This document shows positions 8,698 through 16,929 of a stretch of 64,000 nt of DNA, one piece after another. The stretch spans positions 12,860 through 76,859 of the forward strand of contig CAZLZN010000004.1 of NCBI GenBank assembly GCA_964564035.1, read 5' to 3'. Source of the stretch: JAHIGH01 sp964564035. GTDB lineage: Bacteria; Patescibacteriota; Microgenomatia; Levybacterales; UBA12049. The position numbers and the translations under genes were made by a program. The first letter of the stretch is position 1. Each line of letters starts with the position of its first letter. The notes under the pieces were generated by a model. The model searched no databases and was not told the DNA's origin. It saw nothing but the letters and a program-made list of their open reading frames with translations.

Positions 8698-8889
8698 TTG
8701 ACGTATAATTACCTCGCCGAGCGCGATTACCACGCCATACGAGCATCACGGAACACACGGAAGCATGGATTATGCTTGAGAAGATAAACAGGAATTAGTA
8801 ATCCTGCAACTATTTACGGAGCAAGGAAGACTGAAGTATGGATATTAAGTTTATCAATAAATAGATCAAATGAGGAGAGGTGATAGCAT
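8698..8889 (+). other. Spacer between miniprotein genes with strong Shine-Dalgarno site
   Basis: No open gene. The last 20 bases hold GAGGAGAGGTGATAGCAT immediately before the ATG at 8890, a strong ribosome-binding site. The GC-richer patch around 8710-8780 has no frame I can connect to a neighbour. Confidence 0.45.
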
Positions 8890-9156
8890 ATGTTTTTTCC
8901 TGGTGAGGAGGGGATTGTATTGATAATCATTGTTGGGTTTCTCTTCGCGATACTAACTCCGTTTCTTGTCGGATCTTTACTTTCTTTTTTTATACTGAAA
9001 CGAATTTTTATCGACAAAAAAAAGAAAAAGTATTTAAAAGACAAACAAGCGCGAATCATAATTTCAATATTTATATCAATATTATTTGGATACTTATCAA
9101 TTGTATTTTTTGGTGAAGAAATAAATAAATATATTATTAATTTATTATCGAGATAA
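8890..9156 (+). CDS. Two-helix membrane miniprotein, copy B
   Basis: 88 residues: a short acidic N-terminus, helix 1 (IVLIIIVGFLFAILTPFLVG), then SLLSFFILKRIFIDKKKKKY as the basic loop, and helix 2 (IIISIFISILFGYLSIVFFG) with a polar tail. It is clearly related to the 93-residue copy upstream in both helix 1 and the loop. Its ATG follows a strong Shine-Dalgarno sequence (GAGAGGTGAT), unlike most genes in the window, so it is likely well translated. The two hydrophobic helices with a basic loop could suit a small membrane partner, toxin-like peptide or anchor; none can be chosen from sequence. Confidence 0.65.
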   Translation: MFFPGEEGIVLIIIVGFLFAILTPFLVGSLLSFFILKRIFIDKKKKKYLKDKQARIIISIFISILFGYLSIVFFGEEINKYIINLLSR

Positions 9157-9281
9157 CTACTACCTACTATACATCTGATAATTTGCCTTAGATTTAAGTA
9201 TAAAATACTAATATTATGTAATATACGGGGAGAGGAGGTGAAGCAAATTATTAGGTAATTAAACCTTAATTTAAAAAATTA

Positions 9282-9525
9282 TGACTTTAGGATATGGATA
9301 TGGTATAGCAGTAATATATTCAATTGTAGCGTCCTTGTAATTCCCTTTCTAGTCGGATTCTTTATTTCATTTTTTATACTGAAGTGCATTCTGTCTCACA
9401 AAAAGAATAGATTTTATGTAAGATCACCTAAAAAACGTATTGTATTAGTGCTTGCTCTTGCATCTATAATTGGATTTTTGTGTTTTTATATACCATACAC
9501 TTTACGGTTATCGGGATATTTATGA
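9282..9525 (+). pseudogene. Two-helix miniprotein, copy C, frameshifted
   Basis: Begins MTLGYGYGIAVIYSIVA and hits TAA at 9339-9341. Restoring one base near 9331 opens the frame VIPFLVGFFISFFILKCIL and continues through a second hydrophobic helix to TGA at 9523-9525. The repaired protein would be about 81 residues and matches copies A and B. Its leader (GAGAGGAGGTGA, then AAATTATTAGGTAA) matches the leader of copy A. Single-base deletion is the simplest explanation; a sequencing error is not excluded. Confidence 0.7.
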
Positions 9526-9599
9526 TATATAGTGATGATGCTATCCAGATCTGGAACGTACTCTTGACCTGCCCGGTAATAATCAACGCCTATGTGATA

Positions 9600-9765
9600 A
9601 ACAGGACAACCACACAGGCCCCAAAGAGGACGGTGCATTAGAAGTCGGTAGCCCCGGTTCGTCATATGACTATCTAAGAGGTTCTAAATTTATTGATCTT
9701 CCGGAAGGCGGAAACTACACTGTCCAAAACAAAAGCAACAAATGAGGGAAGCTGTGAAAACTCAT
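9600..9765 (+). pseudogene. Remnant of a Kelch-lipase paralogue
   Basis: In one frame the DNA reads DNHTGPKEDGALEVG, then SPGSSYDYLRGSKFIDLPEG and GNYTVQ. After a 1-base shift near 9726 it continues KTKATNEGSCE. This parallels the lipase protein near residues 820-865 (RHTGPRDDG, PGSSYDYLRDSKFIYLPEGE, KTKATDEGS). No start or hydrolase domain remains. It shows that a second lipase-like gene once followed the miniprotein genes, or that part of the lipase gene was duplicated together with them. Confidence 0.75.
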
Positions 9766-9900
9766 ACTGTAAACGGCATGTTTTTTGCTGCAGCACAAGC
9801 TACCACAGGTGGGATATAGAAAATTCGACCCTTGATGTCCGCTAAACGACTAGCCATTATCGTCTTGATATGTGCTATTTGTATCTTGTATGCTGTATGT

Positions 9901-12273
9901 ATGAAGCTGAAGATTCTTCTGGGCCTGGTATTAGTTTTTGTTTTTCTAGGCTCAAAAAATTTTGCATACTCACAAAATATAAATATTACCGCATCAGTCA
10001 ATCCCGACGCGAACGATCTGCAGTTTGATTTTGAAGCCTTAACAGCACAGGAAGTTTTCCCGCAAAACTCTACTATTGAATATCAGTTAACTTACGGCTC
10101 CAATGCGTTTTCTCCGATACCAATAACTCTGGAGGCAAACTGGGAAGAGGGGACTATCGAGAATACAATGACGTCAGTTGGGGTTGTTAATTATGTTGAT
10201 GGCAGTGCAACAAATGCATATGGAAATACTCAGCCCGTTATAGATTTGATAAATAACAGAATTACCTGGACAATTTCGTCCTACCCGGGTCAGACAAATG
10301 ATGAGATAGTAAAATATAGCGTTAGGACTAATAACTCTTACAAGGGGAGCAATTTGGTAAATTTCTTAAATAAAGCAAAGCTAACTTCTGTAAGCCTGGA
10401 GCTTGCCGAAATAAGTATAGGAAAAAAATATTTATATAACTCATCACTTGAGCCGGCCGCAACTCTTGCGCCGACCTCAAATCAGGCTTCTCAGAATTCA
10501 ACCAATGCAACTAATACTCCGGTGCCTGCTATAAATAATCTAAGCCCAACTCTGCCGATCAGGACGCCTGCCGGTTTTAAGCCGCAAATTACCCAAATCT
10601 TACTGCGAACTGTTACGGCTAATATGCTGAAAATTTATATAGAGACGGATACTGGTTCAAGAATGAATTTATTTTTTGGGCACGATAAAAGAAGCCTTAA
10701 TCGGATAATCAATAATCAGCGCTTTACTACAAATAATGAATTTATTATTGAAGATTTGGAACCAGATACCGAGTACTTTATTATGATTGAAGCGGCAAAT
10801 CGAAGAGGCGAAGTATTTAAATCAGATATATATACTTTTAGAACTGCAAAAGCATCTGACTACATTAGTATTGCGGGGAACTCGATAATTATAACCAGCG
10901 AAAATAATATACTTACAAATCCCAAGAATCTGGAGGCGAGCAGCATAGGTAATTTACCGGTAATAGTATTGCCGTCTAACCAAATTTTTGAATTTAAATT
11001 CAATCTAGACCGTCTAATCTCTACAAAAAGGGTGCAGATTTTTATCCGCAATAAAGATGTTCTGGGTATAAATACGTATTCAAATATGCACAATATGGGC
11101 GGGATAATCGCTATAGATGCCATAGAAATATCGCAGGGTGTTTATGCGGGATCCCTAAGCACCCCTGATGCTCCGGGAAATTATGAGGTAATAGCCAGAA
11201 TATCCGACCGGGACGGGAATATTATTGAACAAAAATTGGCTGACCTGAGGGTGTCAAAAAAAATGAAAGTAATCAATTCCAGTACTAAAAAACCGGTTGA
11301 GGGAGCAAGGATCTATTTGAGTTATTTTAATCCAACAAGTAAAAACTATGTGATGCTGCCCTCTCAATTGTTTCGCTTTAAAAATCCTATGCATACAAAC
11401 ATAAATGGCGAATTAGATATTGCGCTTGCAGAGGGTAAATACCTGGCAGAAGTCAGCGCGATCGGGTATGAAAATAATAAAACCGAGTTTGTTATCGGAA
11501 TGAATCCAAACGAGGATTATCCGGAAATTGTGCTCAAGGAGGAACCGTTTAATATATTATCTACATCAATACACTTCTGGTCGATTTTTATAGATGCAGT
11601 TAGCGAGACTAAGCAGTATATACAAAATTTATCAAATTCCAACAGGTTTTTTGAATTTAATGCTTTGATTTCACTGGGGATTCTTGTCGTTTTTACGATG
11701 TACTCATTTTTATCAAAATTTAACATACCATTAGGCTCATTTTTTGCCTATATTACGCATCATACAAAAACCGCCGCGGGCGATGCCGGTTCACGCGGAA
11801 TCATTTGGTATAAGCTCTATGATAATATTGTTAAACACGAAATAAGCGGAGCAGATGTTTATTTGATTGATAAAAATAAAAACAAGGTGTTGAATCACAT
11901 TAAAACGGATAGTAAAGGCGAATTCAGGCTAGGAGTAATTTGGGACCGGGACTACTTGATTGAAATCATGAAAGACGGCTATCAACCGTTATTCTACGAC
12001 GTGGAGCATGCCAAGCCGGATAATGATCACCCAAGCATTATATTCTATAATGATAAAATTTCGATAAATAAAGCCGTAAAGAACTTAAAAAGAGTATTTA
12101 AGAATTTCGCAGGATTTATTTTCGAAATACTTCTCTCAGCTTCTCTGATATTTGAACTATCACTAGGGCTCAGCCTAGGGTGGATGAAAACTTTGCCATT
12201 TATCACTGTTTCAATAATTAATATTCTTATATGGTTTTTGATACTTTATTCTAAAAGACAAGTGTATCGGTAA
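9901..12273 (+). CDS. Large surface protein with Ig/fibronectin-like domains and C-terminal membrane helices
   Basis: From the ATG at 9901 the protein starts with a signal peptide (MKLKILLGLVLVFVFLGSKN, cut near FAYSQ). It continues with a beta-rich exported domain, an Asn/Thr/Pro linker (about residue 200), a fibronectin type III-like module (LEPDTEYFIMIEAANRRGEV), further beta domains, and a carboxypeptidase-regulatory-like module (VEGARIYLSYF, INGELDIALAEGKY). A membrane helix follows (FNALISLGILVVFTMYSFLS). A second regulatory-like module (GADVYLIDKNKNK, TDSKGEFRLG) is predicted on the other side, and two helices end the protein. An upstream start at 9832 would add an odd second hydrophobic leader. 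It may be an envelope anchor or adhesin; specific function not known. Confidence 0.7.
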   Translation: MKLKILLGLVLVFVFLGSKNFAYSQNINITASVNPDANDLQFDFEALTAQEVFPQNSTIEYQLTYGSNAFSPIPITLEANWEEGTIENTMTSVGVVNYVDGSATNAYGNTQPVIDLINNRITWTISSYPGQTNDEIVKYSVRTNNSYKGSNLVNFLNKAKLTSVSLELAEISIGKKYLYNSSLEPAATLAPTSNQASQNSTNATNTPVPAINNLSPTLPIRTPAGFKPQITQILLRTVTANMLKIYIETDTGSRMNLFFGHDKRSLNRIINNQRFTTNNEFIIEDLEPDTEYFIMIEAANRRGEVFKSDIYTFRTAKASDYISIAGNSIIITSENNILTNPKNLEASSIGNLPVIVLPSNQIFEFKFNLDRLISTKRVQIFIRNKDVLGINTYSNMHNMGGIIAIDAIEISQGVYAGSLSTPDAPGNYEVIARISDRDGNIIEQKLADLRVSKKMKVINSSTKKPVEGARIYLSYFNPTSKNYVMLPSQLFRFKNPMHTNINGELDIALAEGKYLAEVSAIGYENNKTEFVIGMNPNEDYPEIVLKEEPFNILSTSIHFWSIFIDAVSETKQYIQNLSNSNRFFEFNALISLGILVVFTMYSFLSKFNIPLGSFFAYITHHTKTAAGDAGSRGIIWYKLYDNIVKHEISGADVYLIDKNKNKVLNHIKTDSKGEFRLGVIWDRDYLIEIMKDGYQPLFYDVEHAKPDNDHPSIIFYNDKISINKAVKNLKRVFKNFAGFIFEILLSASLIFELSLGLSLGWMKTLPFITVSIINILIWFLILYSKRQVYR

Positions 12274-12284
12274 ATTGTCGAAAG

Positions 12285-13280
12285 TTAGCGGTCTATAGTA
12301 GATACATATTTATATATAGTCCTGGATAAATGTTTCATTCTTTCGCGTGCTGTATTTTCGTCACTTACCGAAAACATGCACAATAAATACGGCCTTCTGG
12401 GTTCATAAACAATTCCACAATCCCTGAAGCCCTGAGTGCCGTCTTTGGCTTCAAAGTCACCAATCTTATGCGCTACAGGAATTTGAGGGGGGACGCCAGC
12501 GGCAAGCTTATCCGAGAATTTGGTTTTTGTAAGTAAGTCCAAAATTTCATTCGAAGAATCTTTGCTCAAAACTGACGAGAAATAAAGCGCTTTCAGAATG
12601 GATGAGTAGTTCTTAGCCGATATCAACGCTCCGGCGTTATCTGATCTAAGATCAATATCCAAAGCCTGGTAAACTTCATTGAAGTCTTCATCTTTGATAT
12701 ACGGAGATAGCATTTTTACTGCGGTATTATCGGATTCTTCAAGTGTTAGCCGAACAACCTCCGATGTTTTTAATTTCGTCCCTACTCCTCTCTGCCATAA
12801 ATCACCAAAGTTTTTATCGATGTGTTCTTCCATCAATACAAGCTCGGGATCTCCCTGCATTTTGGTTCTTTCTTTGTAATGATAATATGCCATAACTACA
12901 GGAACTTTGAATAGAGACGCGGCGTAAAACTCGACTTTCTCATTTACGCCAATTGATGTGCCGGTTGGGAGATATTCAAAATAAAAGCCAAAAGTGAGAC
13001 CATACGGTTTCACCTGCTCACGAAGCTGCGTTCTGAGTTCGAGATAATTTATCAATAGATCCTGGGGAAATTCCTGATGTATTCTTTTTGAAAGTAATGG
13101 ATATTTTAGCTCTGCGGCAGATACATTGTTTGCCTGATTAACTTCATCATGGTTGCTGAAATAATATATAATAAAACCGATATTGGCAAGCAAGCTGAGG
13201 GTTAGTATATAAAGAAAAATATTTTTTTTACGCATAAAAACCGGATGGTTGGCATAGAACTCAGGCCTTAACATCCTCAT
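12285..13280 (-). CDS. Class A beta-lactamase-fold serine hydrolase, membrane-anchored
   Basis: One N-terminal membrane helix (NIFLYILTLSLLANIGFIIY) is followed by a penicilloyl-serine-transferase fold. Motifs are S122-x-x-K125 (AASLFKVPV), S183-D184-N185 (ESDNTA) and K272-I-G (AHKIGDF) in place of KTG. The SLFK and SDN motifs place it in the beta-lactamase2 group. The C-terminal region (RPYLLCMFSVSD) fits the last strand. It may be a beta-lactamase, a D-Ala-D-Ala peptidase or an esterase; the altered KTG box argues against a confident resistance call. On the minus strand TATAAT ends 8 nt before the start at 13280; the ATG at 13235 is an alternative. Confidence 0.8.
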   Translation of the reverse strand: MRMLRPEFYANHPVFMRKKNIFLYILTLSLLANIGFIIYYFSNHDEVNQANNVSAAELKYPLLSKRIHQEFPQDLLINYLELRTQLREQVKPYGLTFGFYFEYLPTGTSIGVNEKVEFYAASLFKVPVVMAYYHYKERTKMQGDPELVLMEEHIDKNFGDLWQRGVGTKLKTSEVVRLTLEESDNTAVKMLSPYIKDEDFNEVYQALDIDLRSDNAGALISAKNYSSILKALYFSSVLSKDSSNEILDLLTKTKFSDKLAAGVPPQIPVAHKIGDFEAKDGTQGFRDCGIVYEPRRPYLLCMFSVSDENTARERMKHLSRTIYKYVSTIDR

Positions 13281-13322
13281 CGATATTTATTATAATCATA
13301 AATGTGATGATTTATAAACAGG

Positions 13323-13328
13323 TAAAAT
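13323..13328 (+). promoter_or_regulatory. pyrF -10 box, predicts a leaderless mRNA
   Basis: TAAAAT ends 6 nt before the pyrF ATG (13335). I see no good -35 box. Spacing matches the boxes before the genes at 809, 1506, 49751 and 52341. Confidence 0.45.
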
Positions 13329-13334
13329 AAGTTC

Positions 13335-14156
13335 ATGAATTTTCTCTATAAACTACAAGCCCTTTCAATAAAAAACAACTCGCTTGTTTGCGTAGGACTC
13401 GACAGTGACGCTAATAAAATACCACAGCAAATTAAAAAAGGTGATTATTCAATTTTTGAATTTAATAAGAGAATTATTGACAGTACTCATGACCTTGTAT
13501 GCGCATATAAGCCGAATTCTGCTTTCTATGAAGCATTTGGAAATAAGGGTCTGGTCGAGTTAAAGATGACTTGTGATTATATTAAGCATAAATATTCGGA
13601 AATACCAATAATCCTGGACGCGAAACGCGCGGATATTGGAAATACAAACAAAGGTTATATCAGATATGCATTTGATTATCTGGCTGCGGATGCGATTACT
13701 TTGAATCCTTATCTTGGCCGCGAGGCTCTAGCGCCGTTTCTTAATCTTTCGGAGAAAGGATGTGTTATTTTATGTAAGACGTCTAATGCGGGGGCAGGGG
13801 AGCTTCAAGATTTGATTGTGGAGGGCGAACCGTTATATTTAAGAGTTGCCAAAAAAGTCTCATCAGAATGGAACAAGAATAATAATTGCCTACTTGTAGC
13901 AGGCGCCACTTATCCTACCGAACTTAAGGCTATAAGAGAGGCGGCGGGGGATATGTTTTTGCTCGTTCCTGGTGTAGGCGCGCAAGGAGGGGATATAAAA
14001 TCATTTGTTACAGCAGGTTTAAATTCCAAAAACTCAGGCTTGATTATTAATTCTTCAAGAGCTATTATTTACGCATCAAGCGGGGAGGATTTTGCGATTA
14101 AAGCGCGTGAAGAAGCAAAGAAATTAAGAGATCAGATCAATAAATATCGAATCTGA
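13335..14156 (+). CDS. pyrF: Orotidine 5'-phosphate decarboxylase (type 2)
   Basis: Final step of UMP synthesis: OMP to UMP plus CO2. The catalytic signature is LDAKRADIGNTNKGY near residue 94-108 (Asp-x-Lys-x-x-Asp), with CVGLDSD at the first strand, YKPNSAFYEAFG, LNPYLGREAL and the phosphate-binding end LVPGVGAQGGD. Length (273 residues) and the DAKRADI form fit the type 2 PyrF family, usual in actinobacteria and some other phyla, rather than the 230-residue type 1. It is followed after 25 nt by pyrE, so the two are probably one transcript. In animals these two activities are fused as UMP synthase; here they are adjacent. Confidence 0.96.
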   Translation: MNFLYKLQALSIKNNSLVCVGLDSDANKIPQQIKKGDYSIFEFNKRIIDSTHDLVCAYKPNSAFYEAFGNKGLVELKMTCDYIKHKYSEIPIILDAKRADIGNTNKGYIRYAFDYLAADAITLNPYLGREALAPFLNLSEKGCVILCKTSNAGAGELQDLIVEGEPLYLRVAKKVSSEWNKNNNCLLVAGATYPTELKAIREAAGDMFLLVPGVGAQGGDIKSFVTAGLNSKNSGLIINSSRAIIYASSGEDFAIKAREEAKKLRDQINKYRI

Positions 14157-14181
14157 AAGCCTTAATTAATGATTCTAACTT

Positions 14182-14814
14182 ATGGATAACGAGGTTTTAG
14201 AAATACTTAAAAAGACAAATACGATTAACGACAATAGTCATTTTGTTTATACATCAGGCAAGCATGCCAAGTCTTACGTTAATAAAGACGCGATTTTTCC
14301 TCATACCAAATACACATCGAGAATCGCGGAGCTTATTGCCGAAAAATTCCGGGACTCTGCAATTGACGTAGTTGCAGGGCCATCGCTCGGAGGAATTATT
14401 TTGTCACAGTGGACAGCCTATCATCTGTCTAAATTAAAGAGCAAAGAAATTCTCAGTGTCTATACAGAAAAAACCACTGACAAAGACCAGATATTAACGA
14501 GGGGATATGATAAGCTGGTAAAGAATAAAAACGTACTTATAGTTGAGGATATTGTTACAACAGGCGGTTCTGTAAAAAAAGTTATTAAGAGTATTTTAAG
14601 AGCCGGAGGTAAAGTTACAGCGGTTTGTTCAATTGTTAATAAAGATCCAGAACATATTGATCCTGATTATATCGGCGCTCCATATGTTTATTTAACGACT
14701 TATGACACGCAGGTTTATGATGAAAAAGATTGTCCGCTTTGTAGACAGAATATTCCTATAAATACAACTCTTGGACATGGAAAAAAATATCTGGAAGGTA
14801 AAATAGGTAATTGA
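14182..14814 (+). CDS. pyrE: Orotate phosphoribosyltransferase
   Basis: Joins orotate to PRPP to give OMP, the substrate of the PyrF encoded just upstream. The PRPP-binding motif is VLIVEDIVTTGGSVKKVI near residue 120-137. The substrate side is represented by YTSGKHAKSYVNKD near the N-terminus and VAGPSLGGIILSQWTA (pyrophosphate loop) near residue 64. A cysteine pair near the C-terminus (DCPLCRQN) resembles those in some bacterial and archaeal-type PyrE. At 210 residues it has the usual length. Probably translated from the pyrF transcript. Confidence 0.95.
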   Translation: MDNEVLEILKKTNTINDNSHFVYTSGKHAKSYVNKDAIFPHTKYTSRIAELIAEKFRDSAIDVVAGPSLGGIILSQWTAYHLSKLKSKEILSVYTEKTTDKDQILTRGYDKLVKNKNVLIVEDIVTTGGSVKKVIKSILRAGGKVTAVCSIVNKDPEHIDPDYIGAPYVYLTTYDTQVYDEKDCPLCRQNIPINTTLGHGKKYLEGKIGN

Positions 14815-14839
14815 CAAAAGTGAAAAAATATCGTTCAAT
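14811..14839 (+). promoter_or_regulatory. Promoter of the SIMPL-domain gene
   Basis: TTGACA (14811-14816, overlapping the pyrE stop), 17-bp spacer, TTCAAT (14834-14839), then 6 nt to the ATG at 14846. The -10 box is a weak match (4 of 6), but the spacing repeats that of other leaderless-type promoters here. Confidence 0.5.
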
Positions 14840-14845
14840 AGTATT

Positions 14846-15607
14846 ATGCATACTGCCAGCCGACCAATAATCGTTTCGCTTGTAACAGTTTTATTTGTTT
14901 TTATATGTCTTACCTTATTTTTTAAGCTTTTCGGTCCCATCCCGTTTTTTGTCCAGAATGTAACTACGACTAAAGAGTCACTTTTCATGGCTGAGGGCAC
15001 CGGTGAAGTTACGATAATTCCGGACACAGCGCTTATCTCATTTGGTGTTACAAAAACAGCTTCAACAGTCGAACAGGCTAAAAACGATGTAAATACTATA
15101 TCTAATAAAATTACAGAGGATTTGAAAAAGCTTGGTGTGGATGTCAAGAATATTAAGACCACAAATTACTCGGTTAATCCGCAATATGACTATTCCAGAG
15201 GGGGCCAAAGGATAACAGGGTACACTGTTGATACCAATATTCAAGTTAAGCTGCAACCAATTGACAAAGCAAATGATGCTGTCGATATCGCGACAGCAGA
15301 CGGCGCAAACCAAGTAGGTGGTATCCAGTTCGTCGTTGACGATAAAAAACAAAAAGAACTGGAAAATGAAGCGAGAAAGCTTGCGATCGAGGACGCCAAA
15401 GACAAAGCAAAAAGTATTGCCGATGCAGCGGGAATTAAGTTGGGTAGAATTGTCGATGTGAGAGTGAACCCGATCAATAATTTTGCTCCAATGCCGGTCA
15501 TGAGAGATCTTGCAATGGGTAACGCAGAAAAAGCTCCCGAGACACAGCTTAATCCCGGCGAGAACAAGGTCATGATGACCGTCAGCCTCTCCTACGAGAC
15601 CTATTAA
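14846..15607 (+). CDS. SIMPL-domain (DUF541) exported protein
   Basis: 253 residues with one N-terminal membrane helix (PIIVSLVTVLFVFICLTLFF) and then the SIMPL/DUF541 fold: GTGEVTIIPDTALISFGV, a long middle helix (EQAKNDVNTISNKITEDLKKL), NIKTTNYSVNPQYDY, GYTVDTNIQVKL and, near the end, a helix EARKLAIEDAKDKAKSIADA. Family members (for example BP26 and YggE) are periplasmic or surface proteins of uncertain role, linked to oxidative stress and channel-like oligomers. Here it would face outside, anchored by the helix. No functional partner is visible nearby. Confidence 0.85.
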   Translation: MHTASRPIIVSLVTVLFVFICLTLFFKLFGPIPFFVQNVTTTKESLFMAEGTGEVTIIPDTALISFGVTKTASTVEQAKNDVNTISNKITEDLKKLGVDVKNIKTTNYSVNPQYDYSRGGQRITGYTVDTNIQVKLQPIDKANDAVDIATADGANQVGGIQFVVDDKKQKELENEARKLAIEDAKDKAKSIADAAGIKLGRIVDVRVNPINNFAPMPVMRDLAMGNAEKAPETQLNPGENKVMMTVSLSYETY

Positions 15608-15887
15608 TATTTGTCATTTGCCATTGATCCATCCGGCATTTGCTTATAATTTATTTAATAAACTGCGACTGAAATTGTTTGTGATTTATTGGAAATATTT
15701 TACTTACAATCATGCATTAATGCCTGATCTGAATATATATATTATTTCGTGAATAATCTAAGCGCGTTTATATACATTAGAATAAGTAAACTAGAGAGAT
15801 GGGGGGTAATTATATTTGGGGGATATAATCTATGACTTAACCATTCATCGTTAACAAAGCCGCGGAGAGTATTGTAGAATTTAAAAT

Positions 15888-16820
15888 TCACTTGTTTCCG
15901 GAATGGAATGTTTTGTGAACTTCTCTTAACTGCTTGTTTGTAATGTGTGTATATATTTGGGTAGTCGCGATGTTTTTGTGACCGAGCATTTCCTGTACGG
16001 ATCTAATATCAGCCCCATTGGTCAGTAGATCAGTCGCGAAACTATGTCTCAAAGTATGAACAGTCGCATCAACAGGTAAGCGCGCAAGTTTAACATATTT
16101 TTTGATTATCCGCTCAACGCTTCTGGGGGTAAGCCTCATCTTCTCTCCGCGGTTTTCTTCATTTTTTTTACCTGAATAGCGGATAAATAATGGCCTATAC
16201 GGATCCAGTCTGATTTTCAGATAATTGCCGATCCAGTCCGCAGCCCTGTCGGAAATAAAAACAATTCTCGATTTGCCGCCTTTGCCAATCACACCGAATT
16301 CTCGTCTTTCTAGATTGATTTGTTCATGATTGAGTTTGGTTAATTCACTCACGCGAAGTCCGGTTGAAAATAGAAGCTCCATTATTGCCCTGTCCCGGGT
16401 GCCTTCTTCCGTTGATGTATCAGGCATTGTAACCAGGCGGTCTATTTGTTCACGCTCTAAAAACTTCAAACTGCGGCTTTCTGTTTTGGGCAGATCTATC
16501 TTGGAGGGCTCAAGCGTATTAATATCATTTTTGATAAGAAATCTGAGAAACGACCTGAGGGCGATAACGTAATAATTTTGAGTAACCTTTTTGAGACCTT
16601 TTTCTTTGGCGTCTTTTACATTTGATAAATATACCCTATATTTTCTAATACTTTGTAAATTCAAATCAGCCAGTGTTTTTTGAGGCATTTCGCGCTTAAA
16701 CCAATTCTCAAAAACCACCAAATAATGCCTGTAGTCTCTGATCGTAAGTTTGCTGCAATTTTTTTCTATCTCCAGATACTCCAGGAAATTCTGTATGTGT
16801 TCTTTTAGCGGATCATTCAT
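15888..16820 (-). CDS. Tyrosine recombinase of the XerC/XerD type
   Basis: 310 residues, the usual size for Xer recombinases. The N-terminal SAM-like DNA-binding domain (about 1-100) precedes the catalytic domain with R156 (TGLRVSELTKL), K180 (GKGGKSR), H255-x-x-R258 (HTLRHSF), H281 (LGHKNI) and nucleophile Y290 (TTQIYTHIT). All catalytic residues are present. Likely roles are chromosome-dimer resolution or a mobile-element integrase; the compact size, close match to Xer motifs and absence of phage or plasmid genes favour the housekeeping role. The 1.4-kb gene-free stretch starts 3.6 kb away. Confidence 0.88.
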   Translation of the reverse strand: MNDPLKEHIQNFLEYLEIEKNCSKLTIRDYRHYLVVFENWFKREMPQKTLADLNLQSIRKYRVYLSNVKDAKEKGLKKVTQNYYVIALRSFLRFLIKNDINTLEPSKIDLPKTESRSLKFLEREQIDRLVTMPDTSTEEGTRDRAIMELLFSTGLRVSELTKLNHEQINLERREFGVIGKGGKSRIVFISDRAADWIGNYLKIRLDPYRPLFIRYSGKKNEENRGEKMRLTPRSVERIIKKYVKLARLPVDATVHTLRHSFATDLLTNGADIRSVQEMLGHKNIATTQIYTHITNKQLREVHKTFHSGNK

Positions 16821-16929
16821 AGTTTAAAAGACGGCTGATTTAGATAACTTTAACTGATACCTGACAAAAAAGTCAATATTTTGTTTGATTTCTGTCAAGT
16901 AGTTTAATTTTATTTAATTTAATCTTAGG

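Noticed and set aside
12285..13280. Calling the serine hydrolase an antibiotic-resistance beta-lactamase
   Set aside because: KTG is replaced by KIG and the protein is membrane-anchored. The fold fits, the function is not shown.
15770..15806. dif-like site next to the Xer gene (CGTTTATATAC ... ATAAGTAAACT)
   Set aside because: The right arm loosely recalls Bacillus dif, but the two arms match in inverted orientation at only about 7 of 11 positions and the central spacer is not distinctive. Too weak to list.
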